From CAWDMC01 sp963803295 (lineage in GTDB: Bacteria > Acidobacteriota > Terriglobia > UBA7540): 64,000 nucleotides of DNA. Every line of letters starts with the position of its first letter. The stretch's first letter is position 1. Positions 50,283 through 59,463 of the stretch are shown here, one piece after another. Under the pieces are notes generated by a model. It had not been told where the DNA came from, did not search any database, and saw only the letters and a list, made by a program, of their open reading frames with translations. The DNA is taken from assembly GCA_963803295.1 (NCBI GenBank), contig CAWDMC010000004.1, forward strand, positions 186,001 through 250,000. Direction: 5' to 3'. The position numbers were made by a program, and so were the translations under genes.

Positions 50283-52073
50283 TCAATGGGCCGCCACCTT
50301 CTCCGGCGAATCCTGCATGACGTAGTCCTTGGCGGCATCTGGAACGCCATACTCGTAGGGGCCGTGATAGACCACCGGATGTCTCCCACCAAAGTTGTCG
50401 AACGGCGGGGGTGATGGCATCGTCCACTCAAGCGATGTACTCTCCCAAGGATTCTCGGTGGCCTTTTCACCCTTGAACATGCTCCAGAATAAATTGAACA
50501 GGAAGACAAGCTGGGCTGCAGCCGTGATGAACGCCGCGATCGACATGAACTCGTGCACGCCGATGATGTGTGGCGTGTTCAGGAATACGACATCCGTGAA
50601 CCGCGAGTAGCGGCGGACGTTTCCCGCAATGCCCAGGTAGTGCATCGGCATAAAGATGCAATAGACGCCGATGAAAGTGATCCAGAAGTGGATCTTACCC
50701 AAGGTCTCATTCATCATGCGGCCGAACATCTTCGGGAACCAGAAGAAAGTGCCGCCGAACATGCCGAATATCGCCGCCACTCCCATAACCATGTGGAAGT
50801 GGCCTACAACAAAGTACCCGGCATGTAGATTGATATCCACTGGCGGCTGGGCGAGGAACAAGCCGCTGAGGCCTCCGGTTACGAACAGCGATACAAAGCC
50901 AATGGCAAACAGCATCGCCGTGGTCAGGCGCAGCCTACCGCCCCAAAGCGTTCCCAGCCAGTTAAACGTCTTGATGGCCGAGGGCACTCCGATAGCCATG
51001 GTCATGATCGAAAAGGCAAAACCCGTGTAAGGGCTCATGCCGCTGACGAACATGTGGTGTCCCCAGACGCAAAAACTGAGGAAGCCGATCGCCATCATGG
51101 AATACGCCATCGCCCTATACCCGAAGATCGGCTTGCGCGAGAAACAAGAGAGGATGTGAGAGGTGATGCCCATACCCGGGAGGATGGCGATGTAAACTTC
51201 TGGGTGTCCGAAAAACCAAAACAGATGCTGCCACAACAAGGGAGACCCGCCCTGATGGCCGGAAATCAGCTTGTCGCTGACCACCAGACCCCCTGGAATG
51301 AAGAAGCTGGTGCCACCGACACGATCCAGAAGCAGCAGCGCGCCCGCGCTGAAGAGTACTGCGAAGGAGAGCAAAGCCAGGATCGCAGTGATGAACCAAG
51401 CCCAGCAGGTGAGCGGCAGTCGCATTAGCTTCATGCCTCGCGTGCGTAACTCAAGCAGGGTAGCAATGAAGTTCAGCGCTCCTAGCAGTGAGCCGACACA
51501 GAACAAGCCAATGGAGATGATCCACAAGTCTTGGCCCAAGCCTTCTCCCGGACCGGCGACTGAACCCAGCGCGCTGAGCGTCGGATAACCCGTCCAGCCA
51601 GAGAGCGGGGGGCCATCCGCGACGAAGAAACTGGAAATCAGGACCATGAGCGCCACGAAGGTAGTCCAGAACGACAGCATGTTCAGCCGCGGGAAGGCCA
51701 TGTCCTCGGCGCCGATCTGGATGGGCAGGAAGTAGTTGCCAAATCCGCTCTGGGGCGCCGTGGTGAGCACAAAGAACACCATCAGCGTCGCATGCATCGT
51801 CATCAGCGACAGGTAGTACTCGGGTGTCATCTGGTCGTTGGGAGCGCCCGCCGCCGAGAGCAAGTGGAGCCCTGGAATATGCGCGTCGGGCCACACGAGG
51901 TGCCACCGCATCAGAACCGACAGGCATAGACCCACAAAGACCGAAAACAGAGCCAGGAAGTAATACTGCTTGCCGATGACCTTATGGTCGAGGCTGAAGA
52001 TATACTTCCAGATGAACTTCGTAGGTGCTTGGTGTGCGTGGGCATGAGCCGCTTCCGCATGTACGTCTGACAT
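50283..52073 (-). CDS. ctaD: Cytochrome c oxidase subunit I, A1-type heme-copper oxidase
   Basis: 596 residues, twelve helices plus a C-terminal extension. The D-channel and CuB block reads FWFFGHPEVYIAILPGMG with the Glu of A1-type enzymes, in contrast to the Tyr-Ser of coxA at 25348. GHHMFVSG and YFVVGHFHMVMG supply the other ligands (CuB His pair, heme a3/a His). ATG 52073 follows GGGGGAAAA. It reduces oxygen with electrons from cytochrome c via subunit II at 52159. Loop SGHQGGSPLLWQHLFWF is typical of menaquinone-organism aa3 enzymes. Confidence 0.97.
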   Translation of the reverse strand: MSDVHAEAAHAHAHQAPTKFIWKYIFSLDHKVIGKQYYFLALFSVFVGLCLSVLMRWHLVWPDAHIPGLHLLSAAGAPNDQMTPEYYLSLMTMHATLMVFFVLTTAPQSGFGNYFLPIQIGAEDMAFPRLNMLSFWTTFVALMVLISSFFVADGPPLSGWTGYPTLSALGSVAGPGEGLGQDLWIISIGLFCVGSLLGALNFIATLLELRTRGMKLMRLPLTCWAWFITAILALLSFAVLFSAGALLLLDRVGGTSFFIPGGLVVSDKLISGHQGGSPLLWQHLFWFFGHPEVYIAILPGMGITSHILSCFSRKPIFGYRAMAYSMMAIGFLSFCVWGHHMFVSGMSPYTGFAFSIMTMAIGVPSAIKTFNWLGTLWGGRLRLTTAMLFAIGFVSLFVTGGLSGLFLAQPPVDINLHAGYFVVGHFHMVMGVAAIFGMFGGTFFWFPKMFGRMMNETLGKIHFWITFIGVYCIFMPMHYLGIAGNVRRYSRFTDVVFLNTPHIIGVHEFMSIAAFITAAAQLVFLFNLFWSMFKGEKATENPWESTSLEWTMPSPPPFDNFGGRHPVVYHGPYEYGVPDAAKDYVMQDSPEKVAAH

Positions 52074-52158
52074 TTTTCCCCCAGAGTCGCCTGGGCCCGG
52101 CTGGCGGTGCCCTTACTGGTCAAGCAAGAAGGACGGAGGAGCCCCGCCCATGAACCCA

Positions 52159-52992
52159 TTACTGCATCGCTGCCTGCTGTTGCAGCCACTTCTCGAAATC
52201 CTGTTGGTTCATCACCTGAAGGAACGCCCTCATCTTGTAATGCCCCAGACCGCAGAGCTGGGTGCAGACAATCTCGTACCGGCCAGGGGTGTCTCCCTCA
52301 CCGTTCTTCAACGCCTCTTCGGTGGTCGTGAAGTGGATGGGGATCTCCATCCCAGGAACGATGTCCTGGTGAACCCTTAGCTCGCGGCAATAAAACGAGT
52401 GGTTAACATCTTTCGAACGCAGGATAATCTCCACCTCGCGATTCACCGGAATCGCCAGCGTGGCGGTAACGATGTCATCTTTGGAGACTTGGTCACGCTC
52501 CTTATCGAGCCCCAGGTAGTTTCCGATGCCGTCGTTCATCTTTTCGGGGTGGCTCGGACCGAACTGCCCGTCCGGTCCGGGGTAACGGAAATACCATTGA
52601 AACTGCTCTCCCCAAGCCTCGATCCGTAGCGCTCCAGGCGCAGCTCCGGTGAAGTGGGTCTCCGCCCAAATGCGGTATCCGAGCAAGTTGAGCCCGACAA
52701 ACACAATGGTGGCCGCCATGGTCCAGGTTACTTCGAGCGTGTTGTTGCCATGGGAGTAAGTGGCCTTGCGGCCGTCGCCCCGGTCACGGTACTTCCACAC
52801 CGCCCAAGCAAGTCCGAGCTGCGCACCCACGAACACGATTCCGCAAATGATCAGCGTCAGATTGAACTGGCGGTCCATCGCCGCGCCGTGGGTGGAGATA
52901 TTCACTGGAAACCACCAATAGTGGCCCCAGAAGACGACTACGGAGACGACCGTAATTAGAGCTAACAGGACTGCCCAAGCTCGAGCCGCCAT
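52159..52992 (-). CDS. ctaC: Cytochrome c oxidase subunit II, CuA type without cytochrome c fusion
   Basis: 277 residues. Two N-terminal helices (AWAVLLALITVVSVVVFWG and LTLIICGIVFVGAQLGLAW), then the cupredoxin domain with the CuA site VNHSFYCRELR and CTQLCGLGHYKM. No heme motif follows, so unlike coxB at 24407 it needs a separate cytochrome donor, probably the multiheme cytochrome c encoded upstream. GGAGCAACTAGCTT precedes ATG 52992. An insertion with GPDGQFGPSHPEKMND lies in the middle of the domain. Confidence 0.95.
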   Translation of the reverse strand: MAARAWAVLLALITVVSVVVFWGHYWWFPVNISTHGAAMDRQFNLTLIICGIVFVGAQLGLAWAVWKYRDRGDGRKATYSHGNNTLEVTWTMAATIVFVGLNLLGYRIWAETHFTGAAPGALRIEAWGEQFQWYFRYPGPDGQFGPSHPEKMNDGIGNYLGLDKERDQVSKDDIVTATLAIPVNREVEIILRSKDVNHSFYCRELRVHQDIVPGMEIPIHFTTTEEALKNGEGDTPGRYEIVCTQLCGLGHYKMRAFLQVMNQQDFEKWLQQQAAMQ

Positions 52993-53043
52993 AAGCTAGT
53001 TGCTCCAAATATGAGTTGTAGGCCTACCCGCTAAGGACGGAGG

Positions 53044-53832
53044 CTAGGACGCCGACTTGAAAGTGAAGTCCGTCGTCGCCGTACCTTTGGCCGGCACTGT
53101 TACTTTCTGCTCCTGCTGTCCGAAAGTGGCCGTCCAGACGCCGACGGTGTAGTCTCCCGGCGGCAGTCCCTTGAGCGTAAACGTGCCATCCGTTCCTGTG
53201 ACCGCGAAGAACGGATTCCTCATAACGCCAATATAAGCGCGCATCCACGGATGCTGGTTACACTTCACCGGGATCATGATTTCCGGCCGCGCAAACTTCT
53301 CGTCAATGGGCACAGCGCCGGGAGCCTGGGATTTGTTCCACTCCCGGTTGTTCGCCGGCATGGGGTGGATGTTATGCGTCGTCGGATCGCTTGAAACCAC
53401 GTGAAAGTCCTGTCCGACCATGATCCCGACCACGTGCGGCTTGTACATACAGCCGTCCTGGTCGAGGGTTACGGGATCGGTTGGGGTGGCGAAGGTGTAT
53501 TTGTCCGCCCCGTCCTTCACATATACAAACGCGTTGGGCAAGGTGCCGTTAGGGTTGACTTCGCCGTCTTCGGCGTGAACGGCACTGCTATGCTTCTTCA
53601 CGCAAACGGGATCTTGGTCCATCATGAGCTGCTTCGTCTTGGGCTGAGTCCCATCGAACTTGATGGTGCCCGTAACCTGGCCGACCGTCGATTGATCGAT
53701 GGGAGTAACTGCCTGCTCGGTTGAAGTGGCCGTCTCTTCCGTGCTGGTCTCGGTCTTCTTTTCCCCGCACGCCACCAGCAAACAGAGGGCAGTGCTGGCG
53801 ACAAGAAGACAGAACAACCTCTTCGAATTCAT
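53044..53832 (-). CDS. Cupredoxin-like lipoprotein with carboxypeptidase-regulatory-like tail
   Basis: 262 residues. Lipoprotein leader (STALCLLVACGEKK), a Thr/Glu-rich linker, a beta domain with TVGQVTGTIKFDG, and a plastocyanin-like end where SDPTTHNIHP and VKCNQHPWM give a possible type 1 copper site (His, Cys, His, Met). It finishes with a second beta domain (VTGTDGTFTLKGLPPGDYTV), the carboxypeptidase-regulatory type. Located between the multiheme cytochrome c and subunit II of the A1 oxidase, so an electron carrier or copper donor role is inferred. No function known to me for this exact architecture. Confidence 0.8.
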   Translation of the reverse strand: MNSKRLFCLLVASTALCLLVACGEKKTETSTEETATSTEQAVTPIDQSTVGQVTGTIKFDGTQPKTKQLMMDQDPVCVKKHSSAVHAEDGEVNPNGTLPNAFVYVKDGADKYTFATPTDPVTLDQDGCMYKPHVVGIMVGQDFHVVSSDPTTHNIHPMPANNREWNKSQAPGAVPIDEKFARPEIMIPVKCNQHPWMRAYIGVMRNPFFAVTGTDGTFTLKGLPPGDYTVGVWTATFGQQEQKVTVPAKGTATTDFTFKSAS

Positions 53833-53873
53833 AGGTCAACCTTTCCGCGCCTCAAGCGCGATACTTGGATTCT

Positions 53874-53964
53874 CGATTTTTGATTTTGGACTGGAGGCAT
53901 GCAACTTCCGGCCCGGCCCCAAGGCAAGCCGTGCGGCGAGTCCCCAATCCAAAATCCAAAATCG
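53874..53964. repeat. Long-armed inverted repeat in a gene gap
   Basis: Arms CGATTTTTGATTTTGGACTG (53874-) and CCAATCCAAAATCCAAAATC (53944-) are near-complementary and flank about 50 bases, giving an imperfect ~20 bp stem between the cytochrome and cupredoxin genes. Confidence 0.6.
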
Positions 53965-53992
53965 AAGTCAAAATCGATCTGACCCTCCAGCG

Positions 53993-54889
53993 CTAATGCG
54001 CTTCCTGAAGCATTCCCACAAGCGCCTTCCCTGAGCCATGACCCGCCTTCCGGTTCGTGCCTCGCAACTCGGACGCCGCAGGTTTTGCCGTGGCCGGGTT
54101 CAACTTTCCGCCACTCATCTGGATAAGCCGTTGCTGCTCCTGAGGCGTCAGTTCAAGCACGTAGCGAACCATCAGCTCGGCATGATCTCCACTATAACCT
54201 TTGAAGATCGGCGGTGTCGGCCCGGCGAATAGCCAATGACCCTGTTCCTGTTTGAATAGCCCCGAAGGCATCGCAGTGCCGGGATCGATTTTCGCGGGAT
54301 CGAGAACCCAGTGCCTGACCCAATCCGGCTTCAAGCGTTCTGAAGCCAGCAGGAAGTTGGGGGCGGTAGCGAACTTGTCATGAGCCGGCGATCCGATCGC
54401 GTGGCACTTCAGGCAGGGCGCTCCCTCGCTCGTGAACAGAGCTCGCGCCATCGCCGTCTCTTCTGTGGTGAGCGGTTCCGGCTTCTGGGGAATATAGGGC
54501 AAAGGCTGTGCTGAAAGCGACTGGAAGAAGCGTACCAGCTTGCGAACTTCCAGTGGAGAGAAGTAGAACGTCGGCATCCGCAGTTTCAGGTAGTTGCGTA
54601 CGCCGTCACGATCCGTATCCTTCTCGCTCAGAGATGGATTCGCCAGGAAGCGCGCCAGCCATTCGGGATTCACACGCGCACCTTCAGTAACCAGGCGCGG
54701 CGGCAACTGGCTCTTACCGTCGGGAGTCCGATACTGTGCGAGCGTCATCAGCACCGAATCCTGGTCCAGGGTAAACTGATGGCATCCCATACAGTTATAT
54801 TTCTTGACCACCCACCAGCCTTCCTGAATATCCTTCTGCTGCCCCTTCCGGCAGGTGGAAATATCGGGGCGGGTACTGCGAATTGACAC
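53993..54889 (-). CDS. C-terminal part of the giant cytochrome c (split by frameshift): two heme motifs
   Basis: The frame carries CMGCHQFTLDQD and CLKCHAIGSPAHDKF heme motifs, MPTFYFSPLEVRKLVRFFQS and a Lys-rich disordered end. Its first ~17 residues (SIRSTRPDISTCRK...) are the other frame of the upstream gene and not homologous sequence. Homology begins at GQQKDIQEGWWVVKKYNCMG, which continues the upstream protein if one G of the GGGG run (54842-54845 on the plus strand as CCCC) is removed. The two pieces are therefore one cytochrome in origin. GTG 54889 is only a nominal start. Confidence 0.8.
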   Translation of the reverse strand: MSIRSTRPDISTCRKGQQKDIQEGWWVVKKYNCMGCHQFTLDQDSVLMTLAQYRTPDGKSQLPPRLVTEGARVNPEWLARFLANPSLSEKDTDRDGVRNYLKLRMPTFYFSPLEVRKLVRFFQSLSAQPLPYIPQKPEPLTTEETAMARALFTSEGAPCLKCHAIGSPAHDKFATAPNFLLASERLKPDWVRHWVLDPAKIDPGTAMPSGLFKQEQGHWLFAGPTPPIFKGYSGDHAELMVRYVLELTPQEQQRLIQMSGGKLNPATAKPAASELRGTNRKAGHGSGKALVGMLQEAH

Positions 54890-57278
54890 TACCCAGCAGG
54901 AACGTCGTGATCTGGACGATCTGCTGGCGAGACGTGGGTGGCAGGTCGCGGGTGGTCCATTTCTTGGTCGTATCCCCGTTCTGTGGCTCGAAGAAATCGG
55001 GCATCTTCAACTCTTCGCCCTCGGCCTTTACCATGCCGTCGTCGTACATCTCGGGGCGCGCCAGCTTATTCTCGAAAAAGCCCTTGGGATTCCACCAGTC
55101 TTCCTTCTTGGCTTGCCGGATATACAGGGCGAAATCCATCTGCTCGAGCGGCTTCGAGCCTTCCGTGGTAAGTTCCGTGCCTATCCTTCCTTCCTCCTCG
55201 AAACCAGCGATCTCATGGCAGCCGGCGCACCCGTAACGTCGAACAATCTCTTCGCCTTTAGCCTTGAGCTTGGGGTCGTTAAGGTAGGACACGGGCTGGT
55301 AACTTGCCGGATCCCTCTGCTTCAGCGTCATCAGGTAGCTGGCGATATCGCGTGACTCCTCCCAGGACAGCCGCAGGTTCGGCATCACCGTCATCTGCTC
55401 CACCACCAGCTCGTGGCCGTCGTTTGGGCATTTCGAGTGATCGACGTCAAACACGTAGGGCAAGCCATGTTTGGAATAGTCGGCGGCCGTCAGGTCGCGC
55501 TTTTCAAAGGGGCAATAAGGAGCGGAGCGCTCGCGCGGATTGTGAATCCATCGCACCAGAAAGTCGTAGTTAGCCTTTTCGCCTACCCGCGTGAGATTGG
55601 CTCCAAAAGTTCCGCCCACGGCGTCCGCGCCTTCACCTACGGCGTGGCACCCCTGGCAACCGCGCGACTCGAAGCTCTCCTTGCCCTTCTTCGGATCGCC
55701 GACGGGCTGGGACTTTGCTTTGGTATCCGGCGCGTCCTGCCAGATGAACGCCGCAACAGCGGGAAGCTCATCCTCATCCAGCCGGAAACGAGGCATGCGA
55801 GTGGTCGGGCGAAAAGCATGTGGGTTCTCGATCCACACCGGAAGCCATTCCGGCCGTAGCTTGGCACGGATCTCTTTCAAGTCAGGGCCTACCTTTTTCC
55901 GATCCATCTGCAGGAATTTCACCCGCCGGTTAAGCTGGTCAGTCTTAAGATCGATGTTGGTAACCGCTATCTGCAAGTCGTTCGCTTGCGCGTAGAATTT
56001 CCGCGCCGTTTCGTTGTCGGGCGCGTTGTCTCCCGCCTGATTGTTCTTCGTGACATCCGCCAGGAACTGGGCGCGCTGCTGCGCCAACTGCTGCATCGAC
56101 TGCTGAGCCGACGTCAGGTCTTCCGGCTCGGAATCGTAGCCCTGATAACGGTGACATCCTACACATCCCCGCCACTGGAATAGATCCTTACCCGTAGTGA
56201 GCACTGGGGCGTGGCTGAGCACCATGTCGCTCGCGTGACACTGCTGACATCCCGCCTCCATGTAGGCCCCCGCAGAGGAGCTTTTGGGATCCGCCTTATG
56301 GTAAAGCGGCGCCAGCCAGTGCTCGTATTCGCCGTGGGCCTGTTTCACGCTGTCAAGCTGCATCCCGTTTCCATTGTGGCAAGGAGTGCAGCCATATTTT
56401 TCCGGGTCGTGAATCTTGAGCAGCGCAGGGTCAGGATGACTCACGAAGGCACGCTGACCACCCATGTCCTTGGCGGTGATTGGCAGGGGCTCGCGAATTC
56501 CCAGGTGGCAAGACTCGCAGCGGTCGACAATGCCCGCATCGGGATTATTGATTTGCTTGATAGCGATATCCATAGACTGGGTCTTATCGATCAGCCCCTG
56601 GATCTGCGCGGAAGTCAAGCCGTTCAAGTGCTCCTTGAAATAGGAGTCGAGCTTGGCGCGAAGCTCTGAAACCGGATGCAAAATCTCACCCTTGCGAACG
56701 AGTAATTCTCCCTTCTTTCCCTGCAAGGCCTTAAACTCGTCTTCCATGTGCGGGTAGTTGACACTCTCGGCCCCGACCATACCGCTGTCCAAGGAAACAG
56801 TTTCATACCTGAAGGGCCCCTTCTCGAACTCAGCCAGGTTGGATTGCCATGATTTCTTCGAGCCTCCCGAGCTGTGCTCGACCTCCCAGATCATGTAGGT
56901 CACGCGAGCGTGGGCGTCGGTGTAGTTGGTGGTGATTACCGCGAGGCGAGCGTCCACGAGAGCAGCTTGTTCATCAAGTTGCTGGAGTTGTGGCTGTACG
57001 GACTTCTGCAAGCTATCGAGCTGCTGCTGGAGCGCCCGATATTCCGCAAGGTCCTTAATGGCCTTTTCCGCGGCTTGCTGCTTTGGCCGCTGCTTCTTGA
57101 GAAAAGCGGTGTACTTCGTGACGAACTCGTTCTCGTAGTTCTTCCAAGGCCGCAAACCGAAGAACTCGTCATAGAGTGCCCAGCCGAGCGCGAGAACCAT
57201 AAGGAGAGCGCTGGCCAGCAAGAGCACGGAAAGCGATTGCGACGTAATCGGATCGCGGTCTGGGGTCTCAGCGGGCAT
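54795..57278 (-). CDS. Giant multiheme cytochrome c of the bc-type complex, N-terminal part
   Basis: 827 residues as read. One N-terminal membrane helix (SVLLLASALLMVLALGWALY), a long coiled coil (KQQAAEKAIKDLAEYRALQQ...), then six heme motifs: CESCH, CTPCH, CQQCH, CVGCH, CQGCH and CAGCH. With the downstream part (CMGCH, CLKCH) the total is eight. The last 15 residues after RYFHLPEG are out of frame (AAEGYSGRLV...), and the true continuation is at 54845 in another frame. It is encoded between cytochrome b and the A1 oxidase genes, so it most likely plays the cytochrome c1 role and links to oxidase subunit II. ATG 57278 follows AGGGAAATT. Confidence 0.88.
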   Translation of the reverse strand: MPAETPDRDPITSQSLSVLLLASALLMVLALGWALYDEFFGLRPWKNYENEFVTKYTAFLKKQRPKQQAAEKAIKDLAEYRALQQQLDSLQKSVQPQLQQLDEQAALVDARLAVITTNYTDAHARVTYMIWEVEHSSGGSKKSWQSNLAEFEKGPFRYETVSLDSGMVGAESVNYPHMEDEFKALQGKKGELLVRKGEILHPVSELRAKLDSYFKEHLNGLTSAQIQGLIDKTQSMDIAIKQINNPDAGIVDRCESCHLGIREPLPITAKDMGGQRAFVSHPDPALLKIHDPEKYGCTPCHNGNGMQLDSVKQAHGEYEHWLAPLYHKADPKSSSAGAYMEAGCQQCHASDMVLSHAPVLTTGKDLFQWRGCVGCHRYQGYDSEPEDLTSAQQSMQQLAQQRAQFLADVTKNNQAGDNAPDNETARKFYAQANDLQIAVTNIDLKTDQLNRRVKFLQMDRKKVGPDLKEIRAKLRPEWLPVWIENPHAFRPTTRMPRFRLDEDELPAVAAFIWQDAPDTKAKSQPVGDPKKGKESFESRGCQGCHAVGEGADAVGGTFGANLTRVGEKANYDFLVRWIHNPRERSAPYCPFEKRDLTAADYSKHGLPYVFDVDHSKCPNDGHELVVEQMTVMPNLRLSWEESRDIASYLMTLKQRDPASYQPVSYLNDPKLKAKGEEIVRRYGCAGCHEIAGFEEEGRIGTELTTEGSKPLEQMDFALYIRQAKKEDWWNPKGFFENKLARPEMYDDGMVKAEGEELKMPDFFEPQNGDTTKKWTTRDLPPTSRQQIVQITTFLLGSVNSQYPPRYFHLPEGAAEGYSGRLVGGQEI

Positions 57279-57427
57279 AATTTCCCTGGGCAGCCTCAGT
57301 TCTGATTTCGCCGAAGTATAGGCGCGCAGTTAGAATCTTTGTCGTTTTTTGAACCCCTAAGACCCCACTGGCGCAAAGGGCTGGGTGCATGTCGCCACTT
57401 CGGTCGTCGCATTTGAAGAAGGTGCAA

Positions 57428-58363
57428 TCAAACATTGAACCAAGGAGTGATCCAAACATACTTGATGTTGAACACCAAACGAATGAGTATTTTGATAGGC
57501 AAGGCAATCATGGTGATCATAAAGAACTGCATGGTGAGGTACTGAATCAAGGTCATCCGCTTGTAAATCTTCTCATTCAGTCCCTTCCGCGTGATAAGCT
57601 TATGCACGACAAAGCCCATCGCCAGAAAATACAAACCCACAACTATGGCCCCGAAAATCGACTTGGCCGCCATAGACGTAATGTGAAAGAGATCAGGCAG
57701 ATCCCGGTTCACAGCATAAGGCTGATAGGTGGGGTCCCAGGTTTTGCCAAGCCCAAAAAGCACCCATCCTGGACCACGGAGAAAGGTTCCGATAAAGACC
57801 ATCATGACCCAGAGGACGATGAAGCCGAAGCAGAAGGTGAGGATAGCGCCCTTTCGCTGTTTCCACGTGTAGTAACCGGCGCCCAGAGGGTTAGCATCGA
57901 TGTAAGGAATCACCATCAACCCCACAATGATGAGAGTTGGAAAGACCACGCCGGCAAGCCAGGGATCGAAGTACACCAGCATCTCCTGCAGCCCCAGGAA
58001 GTACCAGGGCGCCTTGGCCGGGTTCATGGTAAGGTTGGGATTGGAGAGCTCCTCGAGCGGAGCATTGAGAGTGATCGACCACACAGTCAGGATGACAGTG
58101 ACGATCAGAGCCGCCAGAAATTCGATTCGCATCAGGTACGGCCAGGTGTGCACTTCCTTCAGCCAGCCTGGTTTCCAGGGCTGAGTCTTGCGGTGGTGGG
58201 TCTTGGCCAGTTGAGGATCCGTTTCGAGCTGGCCAATCAGCCGGTCGTTGGCGCGCGCCTGGCGAAAAGCCAGCCACATATAAAAGGGAACAAGGAAGGC
58301 GATGGCGGCAATTGGAACATTGTCCGGCGCCGACATAACCTCCCAAAGCTGGTGCCAGTCCAT
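57428..58363 (-). CDS. Cytochrome b C-terminal half (b6f subunit IV-like, extended)
   Basis: 311 residues. ATG 58363 is taken (GAGG six bases upstream; TTG 58369 is less likely). Contains the quinol-site motif as KAPWYFLGLQEMLVYF (the PEWY equivalent reads APWY), with three core helices as in subunit IV of b6f, plus three or more additional helices at the end (GAILTFCFGFIVLWVMMVFI, KSIFGAIVVGLYFLAMGF). It forms the Qo site with the b6-like half and Rieske protein. Located between that half and the giant cytochrome c. Confidence 0.9.
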   Translation of the reverse strand: MDWHQLWEVMSAPDNVPIAAIAFLVPFYMWLAFRQARANDRLIGQLETDPQLAKTHHRKTQPWKPGWLKEVHTWPYLMRIEFLAALIVTVILTVWSITLNAPLEELSNPNLTMNPAKAPWYFLGLQEMLVYFDPWLAGVVFPTLIIVGLMVIPYIDANPLGAGYYTWKQRKGAILTFCFGFIVLWVMMVFIGTFLRGPGWVLFGLGKTWDPTYQPYAVNRDLPDLFHITSMAAKSIFGAIVVGLYFLAMGFVVHKLITRKGLNEKIYKRMTLIQYLTMQFFMITMIALPIKILIRLVFNIKYVWITPWFNV

Positions 58364-58374
58364 ATGCAACCTCA

Positions 58375-58433
58375 GGAGTCAGAAGCCAGGAGTCCAGTCA
58401 GGCTCTTCATTCTGGCTCCTGACTTCTGACTCC
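58375..58433. repeat. Inverted repeat between the two cytochrome b genes
   Basis: Arms GGAGTCAGAAGCCAGGAGTC (58375-58394) and GGCTCCTGACTTCTGACTCC (58414-58433) are complementary with few mismatches and a loop of ~19 bases. This would form a strong intercistronic stem-loop in the operon mRNA. Confidence 0.7.
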
Positions 58434-58437
58434 CACT

Positions 58438-59367
58438 TTAGACCTTCCTCTCCGGCTTGATCTCGGACTCCAGTTGTACTGGGGCGGGGCCCGATATCCC
58501 GCCGTCCTTTCTCACTCGCCAGAAATGCACCACCAGTAGAACAATCAGAATCGTAGGTATCGCGATACAGTGCCAGATATAGGCTCTTAGCAACGCATTA
58601 GCGTCCACGATCGAGCCGCCCAGCAGCGCAAAATGCACGTCGTTGTAAGGTGTGATACCGACCTGGGGTCCGAGCGGTCCCTCCGCGCCGAGAAGAGGTG
58701 TCGCCCTGGCCATGTTCGTGCCTACAGTGACTGCCCAGAATCCCAGTTGATCATCCGGCAACAGGTAGCCAGTGAAGGAGAGCAGTAACGTGAACACCAG
58801 CAGCACCACTCCAACACACCAGTTGAATTCCCGCGGCTTCTTGTAGGATCCCGAGAGGAACACCCGGAACATGTGCAGCCACACCGTGATAACCATCAGA
58901 TGTGCGGCCCAGCGATGCATATTGCGCAGCAGTTTGCCAAAGGGAACGTCACTCATCAAGTAAATGATGTCTTTGTAGGCTTGCCCTTTGGTGGGGTGAT
59001 AGTAAAACATCAAAAGGATGCCAGTAAAGGTGAGCACGATGAATAGGTAGAAGCTGATACCCCCCATGCCCCAGGTGTAGCTGTAGCGCACGGCGTCGCG
59101 ATTGATTTTGGCGGGATGCAGGTGGAAAAAAACGTTGGTAAGTACGCTCAAGGCGCGGCTGCGTTCCGAGTCATCATGCTTTACCCGGAACATCGACTTG
59201 TAAAGAGCGGTTTTCTGGGGTTTCTTGAGCTGTTCGAGATCCTCCTTACCTTTCTCGCGCAGCACCTTCGCTTCTTCGCGAAGGTCCTTAACAACTACCG
59301 AGAGACCTTTCTCCTTCTCGGAGCCGTTTCCCCGGGAACCGTTGCTGCCGTTTCCTCGCTCCGCCAT
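58438..59367 (-). CDS. Cytochrome b N-terminal half (b6-like)
   Basis: 309 residues from ATG 59367, with GGGAGG four bases upstream; a longer reading to 59457 is not supported. The first ~100 residues are a hydrophilic, charged extension (KDLREEAKVLREKGKEDLEQ) unusual for b6. Then four helices with the heme ligands: His in MHRWAAHLMVITVWLHMFR and His in WHCIAIPTILIVLLVVHFW. It binds the two b hemes and forms the quinone sites. Together with 57428-58363 this is a split cytochrome b of the b6f arrangement. Second gene after Rieske. Confidence 0.92.
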   Translation of the reverse strand: MAERGNGSNGSRGNGSEKEKGLSVVVKDLREEAKVLREKGKEDLEQLKKPQKTALYKSMFRVKHDDSERSRALSVLTNVFFHLHPAKINRDAVRYSYTWGMGGISFYLFIVLTFTGILLMFYYHPTKGQAYKDIIYLMSDVPFGKLLRNMHRWAAHLMVITVWLHMFRVFLSGSYKKPREFNWCVGVVLLVFTLLLSFTGYLLPDDQLGFWAVTVGTNMARATPLLGAEGPLGPQVGITPYNDVHFALLGGSIVDANALLRAYIWHCIAIPTILIVLLVVHFWRVRKDGGISGPAPVQLESEIKPERKV

Positions 59368-59463
59368 TGAACCTCCCCGTGCGGTTGGCGATTGCCGTTG
59401 ACGCTTGAGTCCTGCCCTGTGCGTCCGAAGAAGATGGGCCTTATCTCCGCCCATCATCGGACT

